Below are positions 9,121-18,264 of a DNA stretch of 62,975 nucleotides, one piece after another (position 1 is the stretch's first letter; each line of letters starts with the position of its first letter). A program made the position numbers and the translations under genes. A model generated the notes under the pieces. It had not been told where the DNA came from. It worked only from the letters and a program-made list of their open reading frames with translations, and searched no databases. This DNA comes from an uncultured Pseudophaeobacter sp. (lineage in GTDB: Bacteria; Pseudomonadota; Alphaproteobacteria; Rhodobacterales; Rhodobacteraceae), in assembly GCA_905479575.1 (NCBI GenBank), contig CAJQNB010000024.1, positions 1 through 62,975 on the forward strand, written 5' to 3'.

Positions 9121-9255
9121 ATGCTCCGTTTATTGAAGCTCCTGTTCGTCCTGGTGGTGTTGATCGCCGTGACAGTCGTAGGATATGCCTATCTGGGCGA
9201 TTTACGCCCGGGACAACAGGATGTGAGCGAACCAGTTGAACTGGACACGAACTAA
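9121..9255 (+). CDS. small single-pass membrane protein
   Basis: A 44-residue peptide starting MLRLLKLLFVLVVLIAVTVV with one strong hydrophobic helix (about 5-26), then a short acidic tail ending VELDTN. It has no recognisable domain. Its 3' end overlaps the TTG start of the 515-residue gene that follows, which in turn overlaps xerD, so the three appear to form one transcript. I recall similar tiny membrane proteins upstream of xerD in Rhodobacteraceae, but that is memory, not a search. Confidence 0.7.
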   Translation: MLRLLKLLFVLVVLIAVTVVGYAYLGDLRPGQQDVSEPVELDTN

Positions 9256-10783
9256 ATTTGCGGCACTTGTTTTGGTGCTGGCGACCGAACCACTCTCCGC
9301 GCAAGCGGCGCAAAGTGGCGCGGGCGAACCGCTATCGGCCATCGACTGGCTGTCTGATTCGGTGTCTTTTCCCCCGGCCGTTAAAGTCGTTCCGCCGATT
9401 GCACCGCCCGCATCTCCGGTGCCGACGGTGACCGTGTCGACGCTTGGCGCACCCGTGGCGGATGATGCAGGCCTTTTCCCTGCCGAAGACATCGGCCTTT
9501 CGGAGACTCTTTGGGGCTTAAGCTCGGCAAGTGACCTGGCCCGCGCTCTTCTCGCGGTCCCCGAGATCACGACCCCGACACTGCGAGCCTATTTCGCGTC
9601 GCTCATTCAAGCGGATTTCAACCCGCCAGTCGACGCTGCCGTCGACAACAGCCTTTTCCTGGCCCGACTTGATACGCTTCTCGCACTCGCAAAACTCGAT
9701 GAGGCCGAGGCCCTGATCGAGGCCGCCGGCCCACCGGAGCCTCAACGATTTCGAAGATCGTTCGATATCGCATTGCTAAAGGGAACCGAGGCCGGCGCCT
9801 GCCAGATCATCTCGACGAACCAGGATATTTCGCCGACATTCCCGACCCGTATTTTTTGCCTTGCCAGAAACGGTGAATGGGACGTAGCCGCATTGACCCT
9901 TGGCACAGCAGAAGCGCTAGGCATCTTGTCCAACACTGAAGACCAGCTTCTTCTCCATTTTCTCGATCCTGATCTGTTCGAGGGCGAAAAGCTGCTGCCG
10001 CGACCCGCCTCGATCTCACCTCTGCTGTTTCGCTTGTATGAAGCTATCGGCGAGCGGCCTCAGACAGACGCTCTTCCGATGGCTTTCGGCGTCGCCGATC
10101 TGTCCGAAACCGTAGGCTGGCGCATCCGATTGCGCGCCGCCGAAAGGCTGACCGCAGCGGGCGCGCTTTCGGCTGAAGGGCTTCTCGGCGTCATGTCAGA
10201 CCGACGGCCTTCCGCCTCTGGTGGTATCTGGAGCAGGGTCGCCGCCATTCAGGCTGTCCGCGCGGCCTTAGTCGACGGGAATGCGGCAGAGATTAGTCGA
10301 ACGCTGCCGCCCGCCTGGGATGCGGCAGTTTCTGTCGGCTACCACGCCGCTTTGGCCCCATGGATCGCCGCGCACATTCAGACAGTCACGCTACAGCGGC
10401 GCGCCCACCATACGGCGTTTGAGATCGCCTTGTTCAGCAACAATATTGATATGGCCCGCCAATACGCCGGATCGTCCGCAGACGACCAAACGCTTCTCGC
10501 CATATTAACGAATTCGCCCTTTGAAATCAGGAATGCAGCACCGCTTGCGATCGCTGTTCGCCGAAGTCTGTCGGGCCTTGCGCCAAGCGAGAGCTACCGC
10601 ATGCTGGTCCGCGAAAATCGGCGCGGCGAAGCGCTTTTGAAAGCCATCGCTGTTCTTGCTGAAGGGATGGACGCTGACCCGAATGCCATCGCCGACGCGC
10701 TTTCCCTTCTGATGTCATTTGATCTGGATATCCTTGCACGACGCATTTCGGCCGAATTACTCTTGGAAGATAGCCAGATATGA
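9236..10783 (+). CDS. exported protein of unknown function upstream of xerD
   Basis: A 515-residue protein with an N-terminal hydrophobic stretch and the site LSAQA/AQ, consistent with a cleaved signal peptide. The body is alanine- and leucine-rich and predicted helical, for example the segment LFLARLDTLLALAKLDEAEA, suggestive of TPR/SEL1-like helical hairpins, though no clear repeat is visible. The TTG at 9236 is the furthest usable start and overlaps the preceding small gene; the stop overlaps the xerD start by ATGA. I do not recognise a named family. A link to XerD is suggested only by the overlap. Confidence 0.7.
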   Translation: MNWTRTKFAALVLVLATEPLSAQAAQSGAGEPLSAIDWLSDSVSFPPAVKVVPPIAPPASPVPTVTVSTLGAPVADDAGLFPAEDIGLSETLWGLSSASDLARALLAVPEITTPTLRAYFASLIQADFNPPVDAAVDNSLFLARLDTLLALAKLDEAEALIEAAGPPEPQRFRRSFDIALLKGTEAGACQIISTNQDISPTFPTRIFCLARNGEWDVAALTLGTAEALGILSNTEDQLLLHFLDPDLFEGEKLLPRPASISPLLFRLYEAIGERPQTDALPMAFGVADLSETVGWRIRLRAAERLTAAGALSAEGLLGVMSDRRPSASGGIWSRVAAIQAVRAALVDGNAAEISRTLPPAWDAAVSVGYHAALAPWIAAHIQTVTLQRRAHHTAFEIALFSNNIDMARQYAGSSADDQTLLAILTNSPFEIRNAAPLAIAVRRSLSGLAPSESYRMLVRENRRGEALLKAIAVLAEGMDADPNAIADALSLLMSFDLDILARRISAELLLEDSQI

Positions 10784-11706
10784 GCGATGCGCGCCTCATC
10801 TCGACTTTCTTGGAAGCGCAAGCAGCCGAACTTGATGCAGCCGTGAACACGCAGCTCGCCTATGCGCGCGATCTGAATGACTTCAGCGGCTGGTGCACAG
10901 TCCACAAAATGGATCTGATGGAGGCCACGCAAACCGATATTGAAAGCTATCTCGTTGATCTTGAAGCCTCTGGCCTTGCGCAATCCACACGCGCGCGCCG
11001 TCTTTCTGCGATCCGTCAGTTGTATCGGTTTTCCTTTGAGGAAGGCTGGCGCGCAGACAACCCGGCTTTGCGTATTTCTGGGCCAAAGCGTCGCAAACTT
11101 TTGCCGAAAACCCTGACAGAAGCCGAGGTCGACGCTTTGCTTTCAGCCTCGCGCGACAGCGGCCGCGCCGGCGATCGCTTGCGCAACACCTGCCTGATGG
11201 AACTCCTTTACGCGACCGGCATGCGCGTCAGTGAATTGGTCTCGCTTCCCGTGTCGGCCGCGCGCGGAAATCCGCAGATGCTTCTGGTGCGTGGGAAAGG
11301 CGGAAAAGAGCGCATGGTCCCATTGTCGCCACCGGCACAAGGCGCTCTCGTCAAGTGGCTCAAAAGATGGGATGAGACCGAGGAAACCGCGCGCATAGCA
11401 AAGGCGGCCACACCCTCGAAGTTCCTCTTCCCGTCGCGCAGCAAAGCGGGCCATCTGACCCGGCACCGGTTCTACCTGATGATCAAAGAATTTGCGGTCG
11501 CAGCGGGAGTGTCTCCTGCAAACGTCACGCCGCACACGCTTCGACATGCCTTCGCGACTCACCTTTTGGCGCATGGAGCCGACCTGAGAGTCATCCAGAC
11601 GTTGCTGGGCCACGCCGATGTCGGAACCACCGAGATTTATACGCATGTTCTTGAGGAGCGACTGCGTGATCTGGTGCTTGAACACCATCCAATGGCGCAA
11701 GACTAG
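10780..11706 (+). CDS. xerD: site-specific tyrosine recombinase XerD
   Basis: A 308-residue recombinase that resolves chromosome dimers at dif with XerC and FtsK. The N-terminal SAM-like DNA-binding domain (about 1-95) precedes the catalytic domain. The active-site set is complete: Arg149 in TGMRVSEL, Lys in the GKGGKERMVPL turn, His252 and Arg255 in HTLRHAFATHLL, His278 in GHADVGTTEIYTHV and nucleophile Tyr287. Length and the terminal EHHPMAQD are normal for XerD rather than a phage integrase. It overlaps the preceding gene by four bases. Confidence 0.94.
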   Translation: MSDARLISTFLEAQAAELDAAVNTQLAYARDLNDFSGWCTVHKMDLMEATQTDIESYLVDLEASGLAQSTRARRLSAIRQLYRFSFEEGWRADNPALRISGPKRRKLLPKTLTEAEVDALLSASRDSGRAGDRLRNTCLMELLYATGMRVSELVSLPVSAARGNPQMLLVRGKGGKERMVPLSPPAQGALVKWLKRWDETEETARIAKAATPSKFLFPSRSKAGHLTRHRFYLMIKEFAVAAGVSPANVTPHTLRHAFATHLLAHGADLRVIQTLLGHADVGTTEIYTHVLEERLRDLVLEHHPMAQD

Positions 11707-11712
11707 CCCGCC

Positions 11713-12498
11713 CTAGCGTCGCAATTCGTCTGGCAGGATGTCCTCGCTTGGCCAAAGCCCTATTTGCAAAGCGACGTCATAGCCCTGCACCAGCCCCGCC
11801 CCCTGCATCGCGTTTATGGCGGCATGCACATCGTAAGAAAGCCGCTCAAACGTCACGTCCCCCCGATCCAGAACAGCAAACCGTGTCTCAGGTCGGCCAT
11901 CATGCGGTGGCATTCCGACCGCACCCGCATTGATCCAACTGTAGTCTCCAAGCCGTCTTTGAAAAGCGATACCCGAGTGCCCCGCAACGATGCCGTCAAT
12001 CTGCCCGGTTAGGGCCTCCAGGGCATTAATCTCGTCCTCGAAGTCCTCTGCGGCAGTTGAGGGCCAAAGAAAACGGTTGTTTGCAGTCGCACCACCATGA
12101 AGAACCGCGTAGCGCCGTTCGCCTTGTTGAAAAATCCCGATATCAGGCAGGGCCGCCATCCATGCCCTGTCGTTTGGGCCTATCTGGGCCGCCGCATGGG
12201 GGTACCAGCCGCGCGAAAGCATCTCACATGTGCTGCCTGGACCGAAACCGCATCCACAATCGCTTGCCGCATCAGCAATCTGACGCTCGCAATTCCCGGC
12301 AACCAAAGGCCAGCCGCTCTGGCGCACCAAGGCAACCGAAGCCGATGCATCTGCACAATACGCAACCACATCACCGGTACAGATCGCCGGGCGATCACCG
12401 ATGGCCTTGATCAATGCTTCCAAGGCCTGAAAATTAGAATAAACGCCCCCAAAAAGGACCAAAGGACCATCAAACCGGCCAAAATCTTGAACCTTCAT
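11713..12498 (-). CDS. metallophosphoesterase family protein
   Basis: A 261-residue protein with calcineurin-like metal-binding motifs: GGVYSNFQALEAL, GDVVAYCAD, VAGNCER and VAGHSGIAFQ. The first motif reads GGVYSN where typical family members have GDiHgN, so one expected metal ligand (Asp) and the His appear replaced; the later motifs look intact. I take the ATG at 12498 (MKVQDFG); the frame is open to 12549. It converges on xerD with 6 bp between the stops. Related bacterial proteins are often bis(nucleoside) tetraphosphatase- or YfcE-like, but the substrate is unknown. Confidence 0.8.
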   Translation of the reverse strand: MKVQDFGRFDGPLVLFGGVYSNFQALEALIKAIGDRPAICTGDVVAYCADASASVALVRQSGWPLVAGNCERQIADAASDCGCGFGPGSTCEMLSRGWYPHAAAQIGPNDRAWMAALPDIGIFQQGERRYAVLHGGATANNRFLWPSTAAEDFEDEINALEALTGQIDGIVAGHSGIAFQRRLGDYSWINAGAVGMPPHDGRPETRFAVLDRGDVTFERLSYDVHAAINAMQGAGLVQGYDVALQIGLWPSEDILPDELRR

Positions 12499-12580
12499 TG
12501 CCACATATCCTATGAATGTTCCCTTGAACGACTGGACCTCAGCCCCCATAACACATCAAACTTATCCTTTGTCATGACCT

Positions 12581-13891
12581 ATGGACCCCTCTTCACAAAT
12601 GCTTGATGCCGCCTTCTGGATCACCGTCGGTTCGATCCTGGCTCTTTTGATCCTTTCGGGATTTTTCTCGGGATCGGAAACCGCCCTTACAGCCGCGTCC
12701 CGTGGCAAGTTGAAATCGAAGGCCGAGAAAGGCTCAAAAGGGGCCGAACGCGCGCTGCACATCACCGAAGACAGCGAACGACTGATCGGCGCGGTTCTTC
12801 TGGGAAATAACCTGGTCAACATCTTGGCCGCATCGCTGGCCACAGCGCTTTTTACCCGGCTTTTCGGCGAAAGCGGCGTGGTCTTTGCAACGCTTGTCAT
12901 GACAGCCCTTGTTTTGATCTTCGCCGAGGTTCTGCCGAAAACCTACGCCATTTCAGACCCCGAACGCGCGGCATCGGCCGTTGCCGCACCCATTCAGGTG
13001 CTTGTCACAATTTTTGCACCAGTGGTTAACTTTGTGCGGCTTATCGTGCGCGGCGTCTTGCTTTTGTTTGGCGTGCGGATTGATCCCGACAGTCGCATCA
13101 TGTCGATGCGCGAAGAAATCGCCGGAGCTTTGCAGCTTGGCCATTCCGAAGGGGTCGTCGAAAAAGAAGACCGCGACCGCATTCTAGGGGCTTTGGATCT
13201 CGCGGACCGCACAGTCGAAGAAATCATGCTGCATCGCAGTCAGATCGAAATGATCGACGCCGATTTGCCGCCCGCTCAGGTTCTTGAGCTATGTCTTGCC
13301 TCGGCTCACACCCGCCTGCCCGTTTTCCGCGGCCAAAAAGAAAATATCGTTGGCGTCATCCACTCAAAGGATCTCCTGCGCGCGATGTTTGTCCGTCGCG
13401 CTGAACAGTCCGATGTAGAAGGCCCCTTTGAGGGCTTTGACATCCTCGACGTTGCTATGAAGCCCTACTTCGTACCTGAAACGACAACACTTGATGAGCA
13501 AATGCGGCAGTTCCTGCGGCGGTCGACACACTTTGCTTTGGTTGTTGACGAATACGGGGCGTTGGAAGGCCTGATCACTCTGGAAGACATCCTGGAGGAG
13601 ATCGTCGGCGAGATTACCGATGAATTCGACATCGGCGAGGACTCGCCACTGCGCCGCACAGATGCCGGAGACGTCATCGTCGACGGCGCAATGACCATCC
13701 GCGACCTGAACCGCGCAACAGACTGGAGCCTGCCCGACGAGGAAGCCAATACTATCGCGGGCCTTGTGATCCACGAGGCGCAATCCATCCCGTCCAAGGG
13801 GCAGACTTTTTCGTTTCATGGGTTCCGATTTGAAATCCTTGATCGACAGGACAACCGCATCACACGGCTAAAAATCCGCCAGCTGATCTGA
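12581..13891 (+). CDS. CNNM/CorC-type hemolysin-family membrane protein
   Basis: A 436-residue inner-membrane protein. An N-terminal DUF21/CNNM transmembrane domain (about 1-190, with LSGFFSGSETALTAASRGKL) is followed by two CBS domains (about 205-335, with HTRLPVFRGQ and FALVVDEYGALEGLITLEDI) and a C-terminal CorC/HlyC domain. CNNM/CorC proteins mediate divalent cation, mainly Mg2+, efflux with nucleotide binding at the CBS pair. The hemolysin label is historical. The gene is divergent from the metallophosphoesterase and meets the DUF3833 gene end to end. Confidence 0.92.
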   Translation: MDPSSQMLDAAFWITVGSILALLILSGFFSGSETALTAASRGKLKSKAEKGSKGAERALHITEDSERLIGAVLLGNNLVNILAASLATALFTRLFGESGVVFATLVMTALVLIFAEVLPKTYAISDPERAASAVAAPIQVLVTIFAPVVNFVRLIVRGVLLLFGVRIDPDSRIMSMREEIAGALQLGHSEGVVEKEDRDRILGALDLADRTVEEIMLHRSQIEMIDADLPPAQVLELCLASAHTRLPVFRGQKENIVGVIHSKDLLRAMFVRRAEQSDVEGPFEGFDILDVAMKPYFVPETTTLDEQMRQFLRRSTHFALVVDEYGALEGLITLEDILEEIVGEITDEFDIGEDSPLRRTDAGDVIVDGAMTIRDLNRATDWSLPDEEANTIAGLVIHEAQSIPSKGQTFSFHGFRFEILDRQDNRITRLKIRQLI

Positions 13892-14434
13892 TCACGTGTC
13901 TTTTTCGAAGATGATGATCACATCACCGATGTCGACGCCAAAACGCTTCACATAAGCGCGGTTCAACAGACGATCATCGGACAAAAGCCACATCCAGTCG
14001 TCAAATGTCACTTTGATTGTTTCGACCGATCCGTCAGCCGATGGCACTGGCAAATCAATGGTATACCGCCAGTTGAACGTATCGCCCCGTTCGATGCCGG
14101 TGGCGACCCCCTCGACACCCGGAGCCGTTCCCTGCCAGCGGTCTTCGCCTGTCTTCTCAAGCGTCCAGACCCGCCGTTCGGTCGCGCCATCCTCATAGAC
14201 AAAGTCTTCTACAAGTTTCAGCGTCTCTCCGTCATACGTGCCGGTGATCGTTACATCAAATCTGCGACGGACAGTTCCAAACACATCCTGAAACTGACCG
14301 CGCGCGACGCTTGTGCCGACAAAGAAGGTTTCCAGATCAAGTTTCCTGTCACTAAGAACGACGTCCCCGCCCCCAGGCTTGCCCGTACAAGCCGCCAGTG
14401 CGACGAAAGATAAAACAATGATGAGAGTGCGCAT
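13892..14434 (-). CDS. DUF3833 family lipoprotein
   Basis: A 180-residue protein starting at 14434 (MRTLIIVLSF) with a lipoprotein signal, lipobox LAAC and lipidated Cys16. The mature part matches DUF3833: LDLETFFVGTSVARGQFQDV, RRVWTLEKTGEDRW, GDTFNWRYTIDLPVP and FDDWMWLLSDDRLLNRAYV. The fold is presumably a lipocalin-like barrel facing the periplasm; no function is established. Its stop abuts the stop of the convergent CNNM gene with no gap. Confidence 0.9.
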   Translation of the reverse strand: MRTLIIVLSFVALAACTGKPGGGDVVLSDRKLDLETFFVGTSVARGQFQDVFGTVRRRFDVTITGTYDGETLKLVEDFVYEDGATERRVWTLEKTGEDRWQGTAPGVEGVATGIERGDTFNWRYTIDLPVPSADGSVETIKVTFDDWMWLLSDDRLLNRAYVKRFGVDIGDVIIIFEKDT

Positions 14435-14717
14435 TCTAAACTCCTTCGTTCTTTTACGCAGCAGGTCGCGAACCGGATGCAGGCGCGCTTTCCCGAAGTC
14501 CCGAAAACCCCCACCCGGCATTCACAAGTAATATATTCTGGGGTGCTCTACAAACCTCTGCTTTGGCCGGCCCGGAGCATGTTGTGCGATCAGTTGACAT
14601 AAAAGCGAACAGTTTCCGGTCGCGCAAAAAAACATTATTCTGGAGCGCATGATGATGGTCCGGGGGCGGTTTGGACTTACAAATCAGCCTATGGCAAGGC
14701 TCCACCAAGCGATAATG

Positions 14718-15492
14718 AACTCGCTGACCAGGTCACATCACCCCTCGAAACGGGCAGATAGTTGCGTGCTATCAACCAAAGGTCTCAACTCATACCGGCG
14801 AGATCACTGGTCTTGAGGCGCTAGCACGCAGAGACCACCCGACGCCTGGTCTTATCTCTCCTGCGTCACTTTTAGGGTTGATTGAGCAACTTGGACTGTC
14901 GCAACGCATTGCAGAAGTCGTACCGAGCCACGCGTTGAGGCCCCTCCGTACCTGGGTGCCATGCCGATTTTAACATCCCTTCGGTATCCGTCAATTCCTC
15001 AACCGATGAACTCCGCAACCCTCGCCTTCCCGGGTTTTGCAATGGGAACTTGATCGCTTTGGTCTCATGCCAGATGGTCTACCGATCGTGGTCTTGGAAA
15101 ACGGTATCGCCAAGTCGCAAGAGGACATCATTTCCCGCAACCTTCGGGCGACGGCGGCAATGGGATGCCTGAGTGACCTCGACGATTTCGGGGCCAGTTA
15201 CACAAGCATCCTGAATATTCGGAAATTCTCGGTGTCGCGCCTGAAAATCGACCGACAGCTCATTTCCCGCGTCGACGCGGATGCAGATCACCGCACTCTG
15301 GTCTCGGCCTTGCTTGCGATGTCCGAGCAATTAGGCATTGAACCCCTTGCAGCAGGTGTTGGAACTCCCGAGGAGCATACGCTCCTCGCCTAATTCGGTT
15401 GCGACCATATTCAGGGCTTCAATCTTGCCCGTCTCCTGCCGCGTGATTATAGTGTGGCATGGATGGGGGATTGTCGTCTGGGTCTGCCTTGA
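14718..15492 (+). pseudogene. decayed EAL-domain (c-di-GMP phosphodiesterase) gene
   Basis: Pieces of one EAL domain appear in order in shifting frames: ELADQVTSPLETG, then YQPKVSTHTGEITGLEALAR with the EAL motif, then FNIPSVSVNSSTDELRNPRL, then QWELDRFGLMPDGLPIVVLE, SDLDDFGASYTSIL and SVSRLKIDRQLISRV. A TAA at 15391-15393 stands where Gln is expected before FGCDHIQGFNLARLLPRD. At least three frameshifts and several stops rule out a functional product. The 5' limit is approximate, since the sequence before 14718 does not resemble a known domain. An intact homologue would degrade cyclic di-GMP. Confidence 0.82.
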
Positions 15493-15685
15493 CAGCCCCC
15501 TGTGCCACTTCCATCCGCCAAAACCGTGGGTTCATAGTTGCTCACGATGCGCCACAATCACAGCCTCAGCCCAATTGATCCTCACAAGAAGACAGCAACT
15601 GCACGCTTTCGTGACCGAAAACGCTTGACCTTTGGGCCGCCGGACGGTTGAACCACCTCCAATCCAAAACCCCAGGTGGCACTCA

Positions 15686-17530
15686 ATGGACGACCAGAAC
15701 AGGAACCTTCTGCTGGCTATGGTGTTGAGTACAGCCGTACTCTTCGCCTGGTTTATTCTATTTCCGCCCCCGGACGCGGTTGAACCGAATGCGGTTACGC
15801 AAAACGGTGTGGTTGTCCTTCCCGAAGCCGAGTCTGCAACGGGCGCACCGACGAGTGCCGACGGCGGAGCAGCGGCACCGGACGCGATACAAACCACAAC
15901 GGCAAACGCGCCGCGCCTCGACATCGAAACCGAAAGCCTCACCGGGTCCATCTCATTGGCTGGTGGTCGTATCGACACGCTTTTCCTGAACGATTACGAA
16001 GAAGAACTCAGCGGGACGGATAAGGTCGAGTTGCTCGCGCCAATCGGTACCGAACAACCCTATTACACAGTGTTTGGGTGGGCGCCGGGAGGCAGCCTCA
16101 GCGGGGATGACGTTCCAGGCCCGGACACCATATGGTCTGCTGAAAGTGGCACAAAACTGACCGCAAACACCCCAATCGTTTTGCGCTGGGACAGCCCCGC
16201 CGGCCTTATCTTCCGCCGCACAATTTCGATTGATGAAAAGTTCATGTTCACGGTGGCGCAAGCCGTCGAAAACCCGACAGAGAACGCAATTCGAGTGGCA
16301 CCATACGGGATTGTAGCCCGCCATGGCGAGCCCCAAGACCTTATGGGCTTCTTCATCCTGCACGAAGGCGCGATCCAGATGGTTGATGGCGTCCTAAGCG
16401 AGATCGACTACGACGACATCCTCGGCGAGACCTCCGAAGCCCAGATCACAGAAAGTGGCTATGTCGGGTTCACAGACCACTTTTGGATGACCGCGCTGAT
16501 CCCAGAGGAAAATACGCCTCACACGTCCCGCATACAATACGTCGCCGGTTCGGACGTCTACCAGGCTTTGACCGTATATCCCACGATCGACGTCGCTGCG
16601 GGAACCTCGCGCGAAACGACGACGCGCGTCTTTGCTGGCGCAAAGGAATGGGACACCATCCGCAATTACGAGGCGGGTCGCAACGTCATTGGCCTCCGCG
16701 ATTCCGTGTCGTACTTTTTCGGGTTTTCTGATCAAACCGGCATCGACGGTTTTGTCGAATCAATCGACTGGGGTTTGTTTCAATTCCTGACAAAGCCAAT
16801 CTTCTTCATTCTCCATGAACTGAACTTGGTCATCGGAAACATGGGCCTATCTATTATTGCCCTGACCCTCCTCATAAAAGGGATTCTGTTCCCGCTGGCA
16901 CGGAAGTCCTACATCTCCATGGCGAAGATGAAAGAGCTCCAGCCAGAGATGGAGAAAATCAAAGAGCGCACAGGCGATGACCGCCAAAAGCTTCAGACCG
17001 AGATGATGGGTCTCTACAAAAAGGAAAAGGTAAATCCGGCGTCCGGCTGTCTGCCCATTCTTCTCCAAATCCCGATCTTCTTCTCGCTGTACAAGGTGAT
17101 CTTTGTAACGCTGGAACTGCGTCACGCGCCCTTCTTTGGTCCTTTCCAGGATCTGAGCGCACCGGATCCAACCTCTTTGCTCAACCTCTTTGGTTTGCTG
17201 CCCTTTAACGGCCCGGCCCCTGATAGCATCATGGCACTGGTCTTTATCGGCATCCTGCCACTGCTGTTGGGGATCTCGATGTGGCTGCAGCAAAAGCTGA
17301 ACCCGGCGCCAACAGATCCAACACAGCAAATGATCTTTGCCTGGATGCCTTGGGTCTTCATGTTCATGCTGGGTGGTTTTGCCTCTGGTCTGGTTGTCTA
17401 CTGGATCGCCAACAACACCATCACCTTTAGCCAGCAGTATCTGATCATGCGCAGCCACGGCTATAAGCCTGACGTTTTTGGCAACATCAAAGCCAGCGTC
17501 AAGCGTAAGCCAAAGGCCGGGAAAGAATGA
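15686..17530 (+). CDS. yidC: membrane protein insertase YidC
   Basis: A 614-residue insertase of the inner membrane. It has an N-terminal TM helix starting MDDQNRNLLLAMVLSTAVLF, a large periplasmic beta domain (about 60-350), and the conserved five-helix core including SIIALTLLIKGILFPL and NPASGCLPILLQIPIFFSLY. It ends with a basic tail. The ATG at 15686 is the family start. It overlaps the MOSC gene by ATGA. Leu codons are mixed in the 5' part and become mainly CTG towards the 3' end, matching the genes that follow, which makes it a candidate junction of two sequence backgrounds. Confidence 0.97.
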   Translation: MDDQNRNLLLAMVLSTAVLFAWFILFPPPDAVEPNAVTQNGVVVLPEAESATGAPTSADGGAAAPDAIQTTTANAPRLDIETESLTGSISLAGGRIDTLFLNDYEEELSGTDKVELLAPIGTEQPYYTVFGWAPGGSLSGDDVPGPDTIWSAESGTKLTANTPIVLRWDSPAGLIFRRTISIDEKFMFTVAQAVENPTENAIRVAPYGIVARHGEPQDLMGFFILHEGAIQMVDGVLSEIDYDDILGETSEAQITESGYVGFTDHFWMTALIPEENTPHTSRIQYVAGSDVYQALTVYPTIDVAAGTSRETTTRVFAGAKEWDTIRNYEAGRNVIGLRDSVSYFFGFSDQTGIDGFVESIDWGLFQFLTKPIFFILHELNLVIGNMGLSIIALTLLIKGILFPLARKSYISMAKMKELQPEMEKIKERTGDDRQKLQTEMMGLYKKEKVNPASGCLPILLQIPIFFSLYKVIFVTLELRHAPFFGPFQDLSAPDPTSLLNLFGLLPFNGPAPDSIMALVFIGILPLLLGISMWLQQKLNPAPTDPTQQMIFAWMPWVFMFMLGGFASGLVVYWIANNTITFSQQYLIMRSHGYKPDVFGNIKASVKRKPKAGKE

Positions 17531-18264
17531 CAGCGACTGTCAAACAAATGTGGCGGCACCCGATCAAAGGCATCGGGGCCGAATCAGTGACACAGGTCCG
17601 TCTGGAGACAGGCGGACCTATGCCGTTGGACCGGGCCTGGGCTGTGCTGACCGGCACCGCCGAAGACACCGGCGCATGGCAACACTGCCGCAACTTTGCC
17701 CGCGGCTGTTTCGGTCCCGAACTCATGGCCGTTACCGCCCAAACACAGGGCGATAAAATCACTCTCCGCCACCCCAAACAGGGTGAGATCACCCTGGACC
17801 CGGCAACGGATGGTGCAAAACTGGTGGATTGGCTGCGACCGATCTACCCGGCCGAGCGGCCACAGCCACACAGTTTGATTGCAGCCCCGGCAGGCGGCAT
17901 GGCTGATGCCAGTTTTTCGGCGCTCTCGATCCTGTCACTGGCCTCCTTGCGGGCACTTGGGGAAACTCTGGGACAGGAATTGGACCCGCGCCGGTTCCGT
18001 GGCAATCTGTGGATCGACGGCGCTGCCCCCTTTGAGGAATTTGACTGGGTTGGGCGCCAGTTGCAGATTGGTGAAGTGCGTCTGGAAGTGATCGACCGCA
18101 TCACCCGCTGTCGCGCAACCGAAACCAACCCGGACACGGGCAGCCGCGACGCCAACACCCTAAAGGCCCTGCGCGACCACTGGGGCCATACTGATTTTGG
18201 CATTCGTGCCAAGGTGCTGTGCGATGGGAACATTGCCCTCACCGATACTCTGGAGCTTGTCTGA
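17527..18264 (+). CDS. MOSC domain-containing protein
   Basis: A 245-residue protein with an N-terminal MOSC beta-barrel segment (KQMWRHPIKGIGAESVTQV) and a C-terminal MOSC core (ITRCRATETNPDTGSRDANT, with the conserved Cys, and ending IALTDTLELV). MOSC proteins bind molybdenum cofactor and act in sulfur or reductive metabolism; the substrate is not evident. It is sandwiched between yidC (ATGA overlap) and engB (one-base overlap), an arrangement I recognise from Rhodobacteraceae. Confidence 0.9.
   Translation: MTATVKQMWRHPIKGIGAESVTQVRLETGGPMPLDRAWAVLTGTAEDTGAWQHCRNFARGCFGPELMAVTAQTQGDKITLRHPKQGEITLDPATDGAKLVDWLRPIYPAERPQPHSLIAAPAGGMADASFSALSILSLASLRALGETLGQELDPRRFRGNLWIDGAAPFEEFDWVGRQLQIGEVRLEVIDRITRCRATETNPDTGSRDANTLKALRDHWGHTDFGIRAKVLCDGNIALTDTLELV

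Noticed and set aside
10780..11706. Integrase of a mobile element
   Set aside because: Length, the N-terminal domain and the operon context match chromosomal XerD; no att repeats were seen.
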